Under the pieces are notes generated by a model that had not been told where the DNA came from, made no database searches, and saw only the letters and a list, made by a program, of their open reading frames with translations. 64,000 bases of DNA from Candidatus Poribacteria bacterium (GTDB lineage Bacteria; Poribacteria; WGA-4E; WGA-3G). Made by a program: the position numbers and the translations under genes. Each line of letters opens with the position of its first letter. The first letter of the stretch is position 1. Shown piece by piece: positions 46,522 to 55,422 of the stretch. The stretch lies in assembly GCA_021295735.1 (NCBI GenBank), contig JAGWBU010000021.1, forward strand, positions 24,454-88,453, written 5' to 3'.

Positions 46522-48024
46522 TTATAATAGCAGCCCTTGCTGTGCCATTTCAATAGCAGTGAGCATTGCCCATGCCTTACTGACGGTTTCATAATACTCA
46601 TTTTCAGGCACTGAATCAGCAACGACACCGCCGCCCGCTTGCACATAGGCAACACCATCTTTGATAACCGCAGTTCGGATCGTAATCGCTGTGTCCGCAC
46701 TACCAGAAAAACTGAAATAGCCAACTGCCCCACCATAAGGACCACGACGTGTCGGTTCCAGTTCGTCAATGATCTCCATTGCGCGTATTTTTGGTGCGCC
46801 AGAGAGTGTGCCTGCGGGGAGGCATGCCCGAATAACATCAAAAGCGGAAAGATTATCACGCAGTTTTCCAATAACATGCGATACGATGTGCATCACGTGT
46901 GAAAACTTTTCAACTATCATCAGATCGGTTACTTCAACGGTATGGTATTCACACACCCGACCAAGATCGTTTCGCCCTAAATCGACAAGCATGACATGCT
47001 CTGCGCGTTCCTTCGGATCAGCAAGGAGTTCTTGTTCCAATTCAATATCCTCTTCTGTGGTCTTTCCGCGCGGGCGTGTTCCGGCAATCGGAACAGTCTG
47101 GACAAATCCATCTTCCACACGCACCATCATCTCTGGCGATGCCCCAACAATGTCAAAGCTATCAAATTTTAGGTAATACATATAAGGCGATGGATTCACC
47201 ACCCGCAATGCACGATAAATATCGAACGAGTCAACGGATACCGGACGGCTAAACCGCTGTGAAGTTACAACCTGTATGATGTCACCTGCGGCAATATATT
47301 CTTTGGCGCGCCGTACAACGTTTTCGTAAGCAGCCTTTGTGAAATTTGAAGGCGGGTCAGGCACAGTTTCAGCAGGACTACCTGAACGATCATCCGTCCT
47401 ATTTACTAAGTGCGCTTCAGAAATAGATTTTAGTTTTTCAACCAGCGCATCAATCTTCTCAACAGCATCGGCATAAGCAGCATCTAAATCCCCATCAATG
47501 TGTGCATTTGCCACAACTTTAATCTGATGATTTACATGATCAAAGATCAGAATTGTCTCTGCAATCATAAAAAAGCAATCGGGAAGTTGCAGTTCATCTT
47601 CGGTATCATCTGGCAATTCTTCCACGAAACGCACCATATCGTAACTCATAAAACCGACAGCACCGCCGTGGAACTGTGGTAAACCGTCAACACTGACAGG
47701 TTGATAATTCTGCATTACCTCCTCCAAGGCTTTCAGCGGGTCTTCATACTGCGTAGACACCTTTTCATCCTTTTCCAAATACTCAATGGTAACATGATGT
47801 CCTTTGCTTTGAAAAAGGACGGACGGTTGGCTCCCCAAAAATGAGTAGCGCGCAACGGTTTCACCACCTTCAACGCTCTCTAATAAAAACGCGTAATCAT
47901 TGGGCATCAATTTGTAGAAGGCGGACACCGGTGTCTCCATATCTGCCAAAATTGGGCGATATACCGGTATCGTGTTGCCTGTTTTCGCTTTTTCCTTAAA
48001 TTCCTCCAAAGTCGGATAATACAT
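46522..48024 (-). CDS. trpE: Anthranilate synthase component I
   Basis: This 500-residue enzyme makes anthranilate from chorismate with TrpG ammonia. The N-terminal regulatory half contains LLESVEGGETVARYSFLG, the tryptophan-binding LLES motif. The catalytic core includes GDIIQVVTSQRF, ASPEMMVRVEDGFV, PIAGTRPRGKT, LVDLGRNDLGRV and AGTLSGAPKIRAMEIIDELE. SD AAGGAG precedes ATG 48024. A family B element (48077-48166) separates it from hisI. Confidence 0.97.
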   Translation of the reverse strand: MYYPTLEEFKEKAKTGNTIPVYRPILADMETPVSAFYKLMPNDYAFLLESVEGGETVARYSFLGSQPSVLFQSKGHHVTIEYLEKDEKVSTQYEDPLKALEEVMQNYQPVSVDGLPQFHGGAVGFMSYDMVRFVEELPDDTEDELQLPDCFFMIAETILIFDHVNHQIKVVANAHIDGDLDAAYADAVEKIDALVEKLKSISEAHLVNRTDDRSGSPAETVPDPPSNFTKAAYENVVRRAKEYIAAGDIIQVVTSQRFSRPVSVDSFDIYRALRVVNPSPYMYYLKFDSFDIVGASPEMMVRVEDGFVQTVPIAGTRPRGKTTEEDIELEQELLADPKERAEHVMLVDLGRNDLGRVCEYHTVEVTDLMIVEKFSHVMHIVSHVIGKLRDNLSAFDVIRACLPAGTLSGAPKIRAMEIIDELEPTRRGPYGGAVGYFSFSGSADTAITIRTAVIKDGVAYVQAGGGVVADSVPENEYYETVSKAWAMLTAIEMAQQGLLL

Positions 48025-48076
48025 TGAATAACTCCTTTTCGTATCCTTAACATCAAAATCTATTCTCTAAGTCCTT

Positions 48077-48166
48077 ATACCAAATTAACAGTATTCCAAT
48101 CTATAAGTGCGGTTAGGAAACCGCACCTACCGTCCAAAAATAAGATAAATCGCGTTAATTTGGTAT
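48077..48166. mobile_element. Family B MITE-like element, 90 bp, between hisI and trpE
   Basis: It runs from ATACCAAATTAAC to GTTAATTTGGTAT, so the ends are 13-bp perfect inverted repeats. The interior has GCGGTTAGGAAACCGC. It lies inside the hisI-trpE transcript, where its RNA would fold into a hairpin. Confidence 0.8.
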
Positions 48167-48273
48167 TACACCGTAAGGTAACAAACACTGTTCTTTGTTA
48201 TATCAATGGTAGGCAACCCAATTATGCAATTCCTGATCTGATGCCAAGGGACGAAAGTTAGGAATATCAAAGT

Positions 48274-48654
48274 CTAATAGACAGCATCAGCATCAAAAAT
48301 CTTTTCACCCACCACATTTGTTGACTCACCATCGGAGGAGACTTCCCGAAAGAAGCAGGAGCGATAGCCGGTATGACACGCTGCCACCTTCTGCTCAACT
48401 TTAATAAGCAAGGCATCGCCGTCACAATCAACTGCTACAGACTCAACAGTCTGTGTATGCCCTGAAGTCTCCCCCTTTATCCACAACTTTTGGCGGGAAC
48501 GACTCCAGAAACAAACACGACCAGTTGACAAGGTTTGTTTGATTGCTTCCGCATTCATATAACCGACCATCAGTACTTCATTATTTGTCTGATCCTGAAT
48601 TACTGCGGCGACCAAACCATCGCTATCATATTTTAGTTCCGATAAAAATTTCAT
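48274..48654 (-). CDS. hisI: Phosphoribosyl-AMP cyclohydrolase
   Basis: This 126-residue monofunctional HisI catalyses the third step of histidine synthesis. Typical blocks are DGLVAAVIQDQTNNEVLMVGYMN, TGRVCFWSRSRQKLWIKGET and the metal-binding DCDGDALLIKVE...ACHTGYRSCF. The SD GAAGGAGA is strong. It is the first gene after a tryptophan-type leader and attenuator and precedes trpE and trpG, so it appears to be controlled together with tryptophan genes. Confidence 0.96.
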   Translation of the reverse strand: MKFLSELKYDSDGLVAAVIQDQTNNEVLMVGYMNAEAIKQTLSTGRVCFWSRSRQKLWIKGETSGHTQTVESVAVDCDGDALLIKVEQKVAACHTGYRSCFFREVSSDGESTNVVGEKIFDADAVY

Positions 48655-48680
48655 AGTTTCTCCTTCGTCATATTAAAAAC

Positions 48681-48717
48681 AAAAAACCTTATGCCACTGA
48701 GGTTCGTGTGCATAAGG
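48681..48717 (-). terminator. Attenuator terminator in the hisI-trpE leader
   Basis: CCTTATGC (48717-48710) pairs with GCATAAGG (48694-48687), extended by CAC/GTG around one bulged base, and TTTTTT follows. It lies 27 bp before the hisI start. Its 5' half can alternatively pair with an upstream segment, GAGGAGTGTGC (48776-48766), through GCACACGAACCTC (48711-48699). Confidence 0.85.
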
Positions 48718-48758
48718 CTTAATAAGTAACATCAAAAATAAAATAGATCGAATTTTGC

Positions 48759-48854
48759 TTAGCGCGCACACTCCTCTTTAATGGAATTGGAACGCCACCA
48801 ATGCCAATAATTGAATATGCTATGCAAGTTGGAGTGTGAACGGGTATATTTCAT
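48759..48854 (-). CDS. trpL: Trp-codon-rich leader peptide (31 residues)
   Basis: ATG 48854 opens a 31-codon frame. It reads MKYTRSHSNLHS, then IFNYWHWWRS (Trp at 17, 19 and 20, His at 18), then NSIKEECAR, stop TAA 48761-48759. Three Trp codons in four mark a tryptophan attenuation leader. The last codons form region 2 (GAGGAGTGTGC), just before the stop. A ribosome that reaches the stop covers it and lets the terminator form. A ribosome stalled at Trp leaves it free to pair with region 3. The ribosome site is weak (GAAGACC). The symbol is used by analogy. Confidence 0.75.
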   Translation of the reverse strand: MKYTRSHSNLHSIFNYWHWWRSNSIKEECAR

Positions 48855-48910
48855 TTTTTAGGTCTTCGTAGTCAAAGTTCTCTTACATATCATTTACAGC
48901 GATTTTTAAT

Positions 48911-48939
48911 ATAATACCACATTTAGATTCTATATGCAA
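48911..48939 (-). promoter_or_regulatory. Promoter of the leader-hisI-trpE-trpG unit
   Basis: On the minus strand TTGCAT (48939-48934) and TATTAT (48916-48911) are 17 bp apart. The start site would be near 48904, about 50 nt before the leader ATG. No Trp-repressor operator was seen. Confidence 0.55.
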
Positions 48940-48956
48940 ATAAATTTAGAATTTTC

Positions 48957-49072
48957 TTATAGTGAAATGCATAATTATCTTGATATTGGCGAGGTTAGGA
49001 AACCTCGCCAGCGCGAGTGTGTGGGAATTGTTATTCATTGAAATGTGAACATATTTTCGGATTTTACTATAA
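48957..49072. mobile_element. MITE-like element, family A, 116 bp
   Basis: The left end TTATAGTGAAATGCATAATT and the right end TTTCGGATTTTACTATAA are inverted-repeat counterparts. The interior has GGCGAGGTTAGGAAACCTCGCC, a perfect palindrome. It lies between the leader promoter and the ECF sigma gene, 18 bp from the promoter's -35 box. Confidence 0.82.
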
Positions 49073-49084
49073 ACCCATTTAGCT

Positions 49085-49750
49085 TCAGTTATTGACGAAC
49101 TTCCTCATGGGCATTTCCCCATCCCATTCCAACGGACGGTTCTCTAAATACGGACGCAGCAGCTCTCGAAGACGCCGATGCGCATGATGCAAGTGTGTTT
49201 TGACCGTTCCTTCTGATCGATCTATGAGGACCGCAATCTCTTTAATCTGAAGTTTCTGATCATACCGCAATCTGAAAACACGTCGCTGTTTCGGAGCAAG
49301 TTGATTTACCGCCTTGCCAATAATGTCTCCGAGTTCCTCCATCTCAATTAGATGAGATGGAGATGGATACTTGCTAATCAGCATCAACTCCTCCGGACCT
49401 CCCGTTAATTCTTCAAATGCAACAGTTTTCCTCCTGCTCTGTTGCCGTAAAAAATCAATACAGCAATTCATGGCGATGCGGTAAAGCCAACTATAAAAAG
49501 CAGATTCACGTTTAAATTCCGGTAACGCCTTAAAGGCTTTCAAGAACACTTCTTGACAGAGGTCTTTTGTCGTTTCAGCGTCGTTAATATGTCTGTAAAT
49601 AAGTTTTGCAATGCGGGTCTGATATTTCAGTACGAGTGTGTTAAAAGCACCTATATCACCGTTTTGGAATCGGGTTACTAACTCATGTTCATCAATTAAT
49701 TCTAATTCATCGGCAGATGGCAAATCTAAATGTCTTTTTGTGTCTGGCAT
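49085..49750 (-). CDS. ECF-family RNA polymerase sigma factor
   Basis: This 221-residue sigma-70-like factor has region 2 in GAFNTLVLKYQTRIAKLIYR and DLCQEVFLKAFKALPEF, and region 4 in LAPKQRRVFRLRYDQKLQIKEI, then LIDRSEGTVKTHLHHA. No anti-sigma gene is adjacent, so regulation is unknown. A 36-residue N-terminal extension is unusually acidic. A MITE lies 12 bp beyond its 3' end. Confidence 0.93.
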   Translation of the reverse strand: MPDTKRHLDLPSADELELIDEHELVTRFQNGDIGAFNTLVLKYQTRIAKLIYRHINDAETTKDLCQEVFLKAFKALPEFKRESAFYSWLYRIAMNCCIDFLRQQSRRKTVAFEELTGGPEELMLISKYPSPSHLIEMEELGDIIGKAVNQLAPKQRRVFRLRYDQKLQIKEIAVLIDRSEGTVKTHLHHAHRRLRELLRPYLENRPLEWDGEMPMRKFVNN

Positions 49751-50694
49751 TCTAATTCTCCATAATGGGTGCGAACATTTTTGGGCTAATTGGACAAATG
49801 CGCAAGTGTGAATAACTTTAATTTATACACCTTAAGTGTTTAAATGTTCCCACATCTTAAACATTTAGACATTTTTATTAGCTTTTTTGTTCATTTTTAA
49901 GATATCCTCTGGCAATTCATTCTTCTCAATTATCTTATTGTAACGACTTGTGCCAGTTAACATTTTGTTTTGTTGGTTTTCACATATATTTGCATTTGTG
50001 CTATAAACATATCGTCTCTACCAAATCAACGCCAAATGCGCCAAATCAACGGTATGAATGCCTTTTGGCATTCCCCGTATGGCATTTGACGGGACTAAAG
50101 AGTGCTCGTCCAATCATTTTCTATAAACATATCGTCCCTACCAAATCAACGTCAAATGCGCTTATGGCATAATGACTTACAAACATTTCTTTTGTGAAAT
50201 AAAGTTCTACAAATGGTTATTTAGCACAACTCGTTATTGTAGGAGCGAGCTCCAGCTCTCGACCTTTCATCTAAAACGTGTAATAAACCGACAATTGAAT
50301 GTCTCTACTACACATCCAGAGGCATTCAATTGTCGAGTTTTCTAATCCAATAGAAAAAATAGCGTTTTCAAAGGTTAAAAGAGGCTACGAATGCCATACG
50401 TGCATTTGGCGTTGATTTGGCAATGAATTGCGCTTGGTGAATGTGCGTCCGACATTTACATTAAACGCTTTTGTTGTTAAATCGGGGTTACAAACCCCTC
50501 CTACAAGAGTGTTACGTGACAATTGAATGTCTCTGCTCACATATCCGGGGTGTGTGTAAAGTTTTGTAGAAATCCGCCCTACAGTGGAAAACGCCGCGTA
50601 ATCATTGCAAATTGAACCTATGTAACCAAATATTTACACAAACTATAACATCGGGTAAAGTGTTGACATCGCCTTAGCTATAAGGAACACCTCT
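49751..50694. other. Long intergenic repeat region
   Basis: About 940 bp has no gene. It contains two copies of the unit CTATAAACATATCGTCTCTA followed by CCAAATCAACG (50001-50040 and 50123-50161), a segment ACGACTTGTGCCAGTTAA (49941) also present at 63929, GGAGCGAGCTCC-type palindromes, and the 80-bp repeat copy 2 (50553-50631). Confidence 0.55.
50553..50631. repeat. 80-bp dispersed repeat, copy 2
   Basis: Starts TGTGTGTAAAGTTTTGTAG and ends CCTATGTAACCAAA. It matches 19216-19295 with one base less in the T run. It lies 64 bp before the histidine kinase. Confidence 0.85.
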
Positions 50695-52083
50695 ATGCGC
50701 CGCTACAGCATTCAAACCAAAATTGTCCTCCCATTTTTGCTGCTTTTCGTTCTTGTTTCTATTCTTGTGCCGTTAATAACAGTTGAACTTTTCGTGTGGA
50801 AATATAGCGAACAGTTTACCCGTGAGACACAAGAATGGCTTAACGTAATTATACATACCGGCTACTTCCGCGATAACGAAAAGGTAAAACAGACTTATAG
50901 TGTAGAGATTATGATTTTTGGGTCTGATTACACACTCAATTCTACCACCCTAACAGAACTCCCCGATACCGAGCAAACCGCGGTGAATCTCGCAAAGAAG
51001 CTGCAGCTCGACAAGGTCAAGCAAACATTCCAAGCAGCAGATGCTTCATCTTTCACGCAAGATGTTACGCTTGGTGGTAAGCATTATAAGGTGTTTTACC
51101 GTTTAGTGCATCCCGGACGGTTTTACTGCGTGTTACGTCCGATGGAGGAAATTGTAGACGCAAAACGCACCCTTACATGGTCTATGTTTGGCATTGCAGC
51201 CTTTGTTACTGTCCTTGTTGCCTTCATCAGTCATCGTATTGGCAAAAACTTATCAGAACCGATAAAAGATTTAGTCGGTTTTACTGAACAGGTTGCCGAG
51301 GGAAATCTTGATGAGCAATGTGAAGTTAAGACTCATGATGAAATAGGTGACTTAACACTTGCGTTCAATCAAATGACGCAAGAACTCAAGCAGTCAAGAG
51401 ATAAACTGATTCAAGCTGAACGTTTGGCAACAGCAGGGAAAATGTCCGCTTCATTTGCGCATGAAATACGGAATCCGTTATCATCTATGCGGATGTTATC
51501 GCAGATGTTAATGCAAAAACCGGAGACGTCAGATGAACAAAAGCAATCGCTGCAATATATTCTTGAGGAAATCGAACGGATTGACAACATCGTCAAAGGT
51601 TTGATGGATTTCGCCCGTCCCACAACACTTAACCTTGAACAACAAGCGTTAGTGCCTGCCTTACAATCCGTTTTAGCTTTGATGGAAGCGAACTTAACAC
51701 ATCATCAGATTCAGTTAGTATCGGAACTTGTTCCCAATCTCCCCGATTTTCAGTTTGATTCAGATAAAATTAAACAAGCATTTATGAATGTTGTGTTAAA
51801 TGCGATGGAAGCGATGTCACAAGGTGGCACATTAACTGTGACTACGTTCAAACAGGAAGATGCCGTATGTATCAAAGTTACAGATACAGGAATCGGTATA
51901 TCTGCAGAAGATATTGAACATCTATTTGAACCGTTCTTTACCCGGAAAGAAAAAGGCACAGGACTTGGATTGGCAAATGTCAAACGTATTCTTGAAGAAC
52001 ATAGCGGCACGTTGGAAATTGAGAGTACACTCAACGAAGGCACCACGGTTTCGTTGTGGTTACCGCTGAAATTTCAGGATTGA
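50695..52083 (+). CDS. Membrane sensor histidine kinase (HAMP, HisKA, HATPase)
   Basis: This 462-residue kinase has TM1 at 10-34 and TM2 at 162-184, with an extracytoplasmic sensor part of about 125 residues between them. A HAMP domain follows (SEPIKDLVGFTEQVAEGN). Dimerisation and phosphorylation lie in ASFAHEIRNPLSSMRML (His256). The ATPase has VVLNAMEAM (N box), VTDTGIGIS (G1) and GTGLGLANVKRIL (G2). No response regulator is adjacent, so its output partner is elsewhere. The ligand is unknown. Confidence 0.95.
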   Translation: MRRYSIQTKIVLPFLLLFVLVSILVPLITVELFVWKYSEQFTRETQEWLNVIIHTGYFRDNEKVKQTYSVEIMIFGSDYTLNSTTLTELPDTEQTAVNLAKKLQLDKVKQTFQAADASSFTQDVTLGGKHYKVFYRLVHPGRFYCVLRPMEEIVDAKRTLTWSMFGIAAFVTVLVAFISHRIGKNLSEPIKDLVGFTEQVAEGNLDEQCEVKTHDEIGDLTLAFNQMTQELKQSRDKLIQAERLATAGKMSASFAHEIRNPLSSMRMLSQMLMQKPETSDEQKQSLQYILEEIERIDNIVKGLMDFARPTTLNLEQQALVPALQSVLALMEANLTHHQIQLVSELVPNLPDFQFDSDKIKQAFMNVVLNAMEAMSQGGTLTVTTFKQEDAVCIKVTDTGIGISAEDIEHLFEPFFTRKEKGTGLGLANVKRILEEHSGTLEIESTLNEGTTVSLWLPLKFQD

Positions 52084-52288
52084 GTGACATAAAATATTAA
52101 TTGAATAAAAACAACTTATTGCATATCATTACTTTTGCCAATTAAGAAATTTGGGGCATCTACATCCCGAAGCTAAAGCATCTGGTTTTGATGCCCATTA
52201 CTGATAACATCTTCGGCAGAGCAATTGTCGCTTCCGATTGACTTTAGTTATCCTTATTTTTACAAATGTTAAACATGGTTTGCATTTT

Positions 52289-52691
52289 ATGGAGATATAT
52301 GTTAAAATAAGAATATATGATGAAAAGTTAACGCGTTTCATTTCTTCTAAAAGTGGTTTTTCCATTGCTAAAAAAGAGGTTAGTTATAGAGCATTTATTC
52401 CACCGAGTAAGAATCCACAAGAACTTTCTGTATATCGTATCTCTACGCTGACAGAAATTGAAATTTGGGAAATTGGAAGAAAATATGTACTAAGGAAGAA
52501 ATGAAATAAAAGCAAGGGCAGACTTTTTGACTGAGATTGTTTATGAGAATAACCTTATAGTAATTGCAGATACGCAAGTTCATGAACTACATGCGAATAT
52601 CATGCCTCTCCCAATAGATAAGGTAGATCGGGATGAGATCTTAAGAGAACTTGCCCTTGCCAGCGAATTAGTCCCAATACCAACAAAATAA
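52289..52691 (+). pseudogene. Frameshifted gene of unknown family
   Basis: The reading MEIYVKIRIYDEKLTRFI..RISTLTEIEIWEIGRKYV breaks near 52497. It continues in the next frame as NEIKARADFLTEIVYENNL..IADTQVHELHANIMPLP, ending LASELVPIPTK and TAA. The joined product is about 134 residues and has no recognised domain. The continuous protein-like composition across the shift is the reason to call one broken gene. Confidence 0.6.
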
Positions 52692-52733
52692 AACTTCGCA
52701 GTAATATGCGGCAATAACAAGGACGGACTGATA

Positions 52734-55406
52734 GTGATAAGAACAGAAACACCGCGCCCAGAATATCCGAGACCCGATTTCCAACGCGGCACCTCCGAAG
52801 GTATTGACTGGATAAACCTTAACGGCACATGGGAATTTGCGTTTGACTCAGATGATGTCGGTGAAAAAGAGGAATGGTTTTCACTGAACGCGCCCGACTT
52901 CCCTTTGCAAATACAGGTGCCTTACCCTTGGGAAAGCCTTGCTGCTTGGAGAGAAGAAGACCGTGCTGATAGTGCAACCTACCTCAGCACAAATGCCTAT
53001 CTTAAACCAGAAGATGTTACATGTGGAGGACTAAACCGAGAAGGGAATTATCGTGGCGAACCACGACATACAATCGGTTGGTACCGCAGAACTGTCTCTG
53101 TCCCAGAAAACTGGGGAGATAACCGCGTTATTTTGAAATTCTGTGCCGTTGACTGGAAAACAACAGTTTGGGTGAACGGCAAAGTCATCGGTGAAAATGA
53201 AGGCGGATACCTGCCCTTTGAGCTTGACATCACAGATGCGTTGACCCCGGGTAAACCTGCTACCATCGTTGTCCGTGCGTATGATGCACAAGACCACGGC
53301 GAACAACTTGCGGGGAAACAGATAGGATGGTATACACGCACCAGCGGTATCTGGCAGACAGTCTACCTTGAACCCAGAAACGCAACCTATATCAAGCAGT
53401 GCCATATCACGCCCGACATTGACAATAGTACCGCCACTTTCGACGTAACAATTGATGGCGAAATAACGTCAGGCATAGAAATTCACTGGGAATGTGAAGA
53501 TATGAATGGAAGCGTGGATGCGTCAGAAAAGACACAGTTCACCGTCAATATTCCACCAGAAAAACTTCGACTTTGGGACGTAGATACGCCAAATCTTTAC
53601 AACGTCACACTCAAATTGGTATCTGAGGAATCTGTTATTGACAGGATTTACACCTATTTCGGCATGCGGAAGGTCTCCATTGAAAAAGCACCCGGAGGCG
53701 ACTATAATTATATCTACCTCAACAATCGCCCCATATATCTGTTAGGCGCGCTAAATCAGTCATTCAATCCAGAAGGAGTGTATACCTTCCTCACCGATGA
53801 AGCAATCCGAACCGATGTTGAACGTTCTAAAGAGTTTGGATTCAACTTCCTTCGCCTGCATATAAAAGTTGACGAACCGCGCCTCTACTACTGGGCAGAC
53901 AAGTTAGGGTTGCTCTTTATGTGCGATATTCCTAACTTCGGCAACTATACCGATTTAGCGAAAGACAGATTTGAAGAAACACTCCGCGGGAACATTGCAC
54001 GCGATTTCAATCATCCGTCCATCATTTCATGGTGTAACTTCAACGAAACATGGGGACTCGGTGGGGGAGACTATAAACAACAAACTGACCGTCAAGAATG
54101 GGTGCGCGAGATGTATCACCTTGCCAAATCACTTGACCCCACTCGTCTCATTGAGGACAACTCACCATGCCTATATGACCATGTGGAAACTGACATCAAC
54201 TCTTGGCATTTCTATATAAACGATTATAAACACGCTAAGGACCATATCGCAAACTTTGTGGAACAGACATATCCCGGCTCAAAGTTTAATTATGCTGGTG
54301 ATAACGAACAAACGGATGTGCCGCTGATTAATAGCGAATACGGCGGCATCAGTGCGGGAGCTGGTGATAAAGATATTGCTTGGTGTTTTAAATATCTAAC
54401 AAATGAGTTGCGCCTCCATCCGAAAATTTGTGGATATGTATACACCGAACTGCAGGACATTGAGTGGGAACATAACGGTTTTATGAACTACGACCGCTCG
54501 GTAAAGGAATTCGGATACGATTACAACGACATCAACACGCTTGATTTTATTGCAATTGACTATCCACCCGGTACCGTAGTTACTCCTGGTGAAAACATAA
54601 AGTTAGACATATATGCCAGTCACTTCTCACATAAGACGATAAATGCTACAACGCTCCATTGGCAACTGGATACGCTTGAGCAAAACGGCGAACTGACGCA
54701 TGGACGTATAAGCAGAAGTGTTGAAATCCCCTTTCCACAATATCAAGTAGAACAGGTGTATCAACTGGAATTTACCATTCCAGATATTAATGCCGCAGTT
54801 GGCACATTACATGTATGGGTATCCGATGAGACAGGCGCGGTTGTAGCACGCAATTACATCAATTTCGAGATATTCTTGGAAGATACCTCAGGACTCACTT
54901 CACTTTCCCATCTTCCAGGAGACATAGCCGCCAGCAAATGGGATTCGGCATCCGAAGTAACAGAACAACGCCTCACTGCACAAGGTGCTGGATACGTTGA
55001 ATATCAGATAGCACTTCCAAACGATCTCAACCCTGACGAGATTACAAAGATGGAACTTGTTTTTGAGGCATCTTCGTCAAACGGTGGCTCACGGCAGACA
55101 GAACCAGAGAAATATCCATCGGATGTTACGATCTCTGTAAACGGGACTGAGGTTGAAACTTTGACACTCCCCGATTGTCCAGCAGATGCCCGTGGCGTGC
55201 TCACCTACATCCACGAAAACCTTGGCAACTACGGCTATCTGTGTCGTGTCCAATTAAATAAAGAAACGTGCTTAAACGGAGACTCTACAGAGACGCTCAC
55301 CGTGCGTTATGAAGTCAAAGGCAATGCCGAAAACAAGGGTGGACTTACGCTTTACGGCAATCGCCGCGGTAGGTATCCGACAGCACCACATATTCGCATA
55401 TCATAA
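52734..55406 (+). CDS. Glycoside hydrolase family 2 protein
   Basis: This 890-residue enzyme of the beta-galactosidase/beta-glucuronidase/mannosidase clan has a sugar-binding N-terminal domain (LNGTWEFAFDSDD, TIGWYRRTVSVPENW). An immunoglobulin-like middle and a TIM barrel follow. The acid/base Glu438 lies in WCNFNETWG and the nucleophile Glu535 in LINSEYGGIS. C-terminal beta domains complete it (from about 700). The start is GTG 52734. No signal peptide is clear, so the protein may be cytoplasmic. The substrate is unknown. It is followed 16 bp later by the dehydrogenase gene. Confidence 0.9.
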   Translation: MIRTETPRPEYPRPDFQRGTSEGIDWINLNGTWEFAFDSDDVGEKEEWFSLNAPDFPLQIQVPYPWESLAAWREEDRADSATYLSTNAYLKPEDVTCGGLNREGNYRGEPRHTIGWYRRTVSVPENWGDNRVILKFCAVDWKTTVWVNGKVIGENEGGYLPFELDITDALTPGKPATIVVRAYDAQDHGEQLAGKQIGWYTRTSGIWQTVYLEPRNATYIKQCHITPDIDNSTATFDVTIDGEITSGIEIHWECEDMNGSVDASEKTQFTVNIPPEKLRLWDVDTPNLYNVTLKLVSEESVIDRIYTYFGMRKVSIEKAPGGDYNYIYLNNRPIYLLGALNQSFNPEGVYTFLTDEAIRTDVERSKEFGFNFLRLHIKVDEPRLYYWADKLGLLFMCDIPNFGNYTDLAKDRFEETLRGNIARDFNHPSIISWCNFNETWGLGGGDYKQQTDRQEWVREMYHLAKSLDPTRLIEDNSPCLYDHVETDINSWHFYINDYKHAKDHIANFVEQTYPGSKFNYAGDNEQTDVPLINSEYGGISAGAGDKDIAWCFKYLTNELRLHPKICGYVYTELQDIEWEHNGFMNYDRSVKEFGYDYNDINTLDFIAIDYPPGTVVTPGENIKLDIYASHFSHKTINATTLHWQLDTLEQNGELTHGRISRSVEIPFPQYQVEQVYQLEFTIPDINAAVGTLHVWVSDETGAVVARNYINFEIFLEDTSGLTSLSHLPGDIAASKWDSASEVTEQRLTAQGAGYVEYQIALPNDLNPDEITKMELVFEASSSNGGSRQTEPEKYPSDVTISVNGTEVETLTLPDCPADARGVLTYIHENLGNYGYLCRVQLNKETCLNGDSTETLTVRYEVKGNAENKGGLTLYGNRRGRYPTAPHIRIS

Positions 55407-55422
55407 TAGGAGGAATCGTTGA

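Noticed and set aside
48720..48860. T-box or amino-acid riboswitch before hisI
   Set aside because: No T-box sequence (AGGGTGGNACCGCG) is present, while a Trp-codon leader peptide and competing stems explain the terminator.
49751..50694. CRISPR array
   Set aside because: The repeated units are only two or three copies without regular spacers; no cas gene was seen anywhere in the window.
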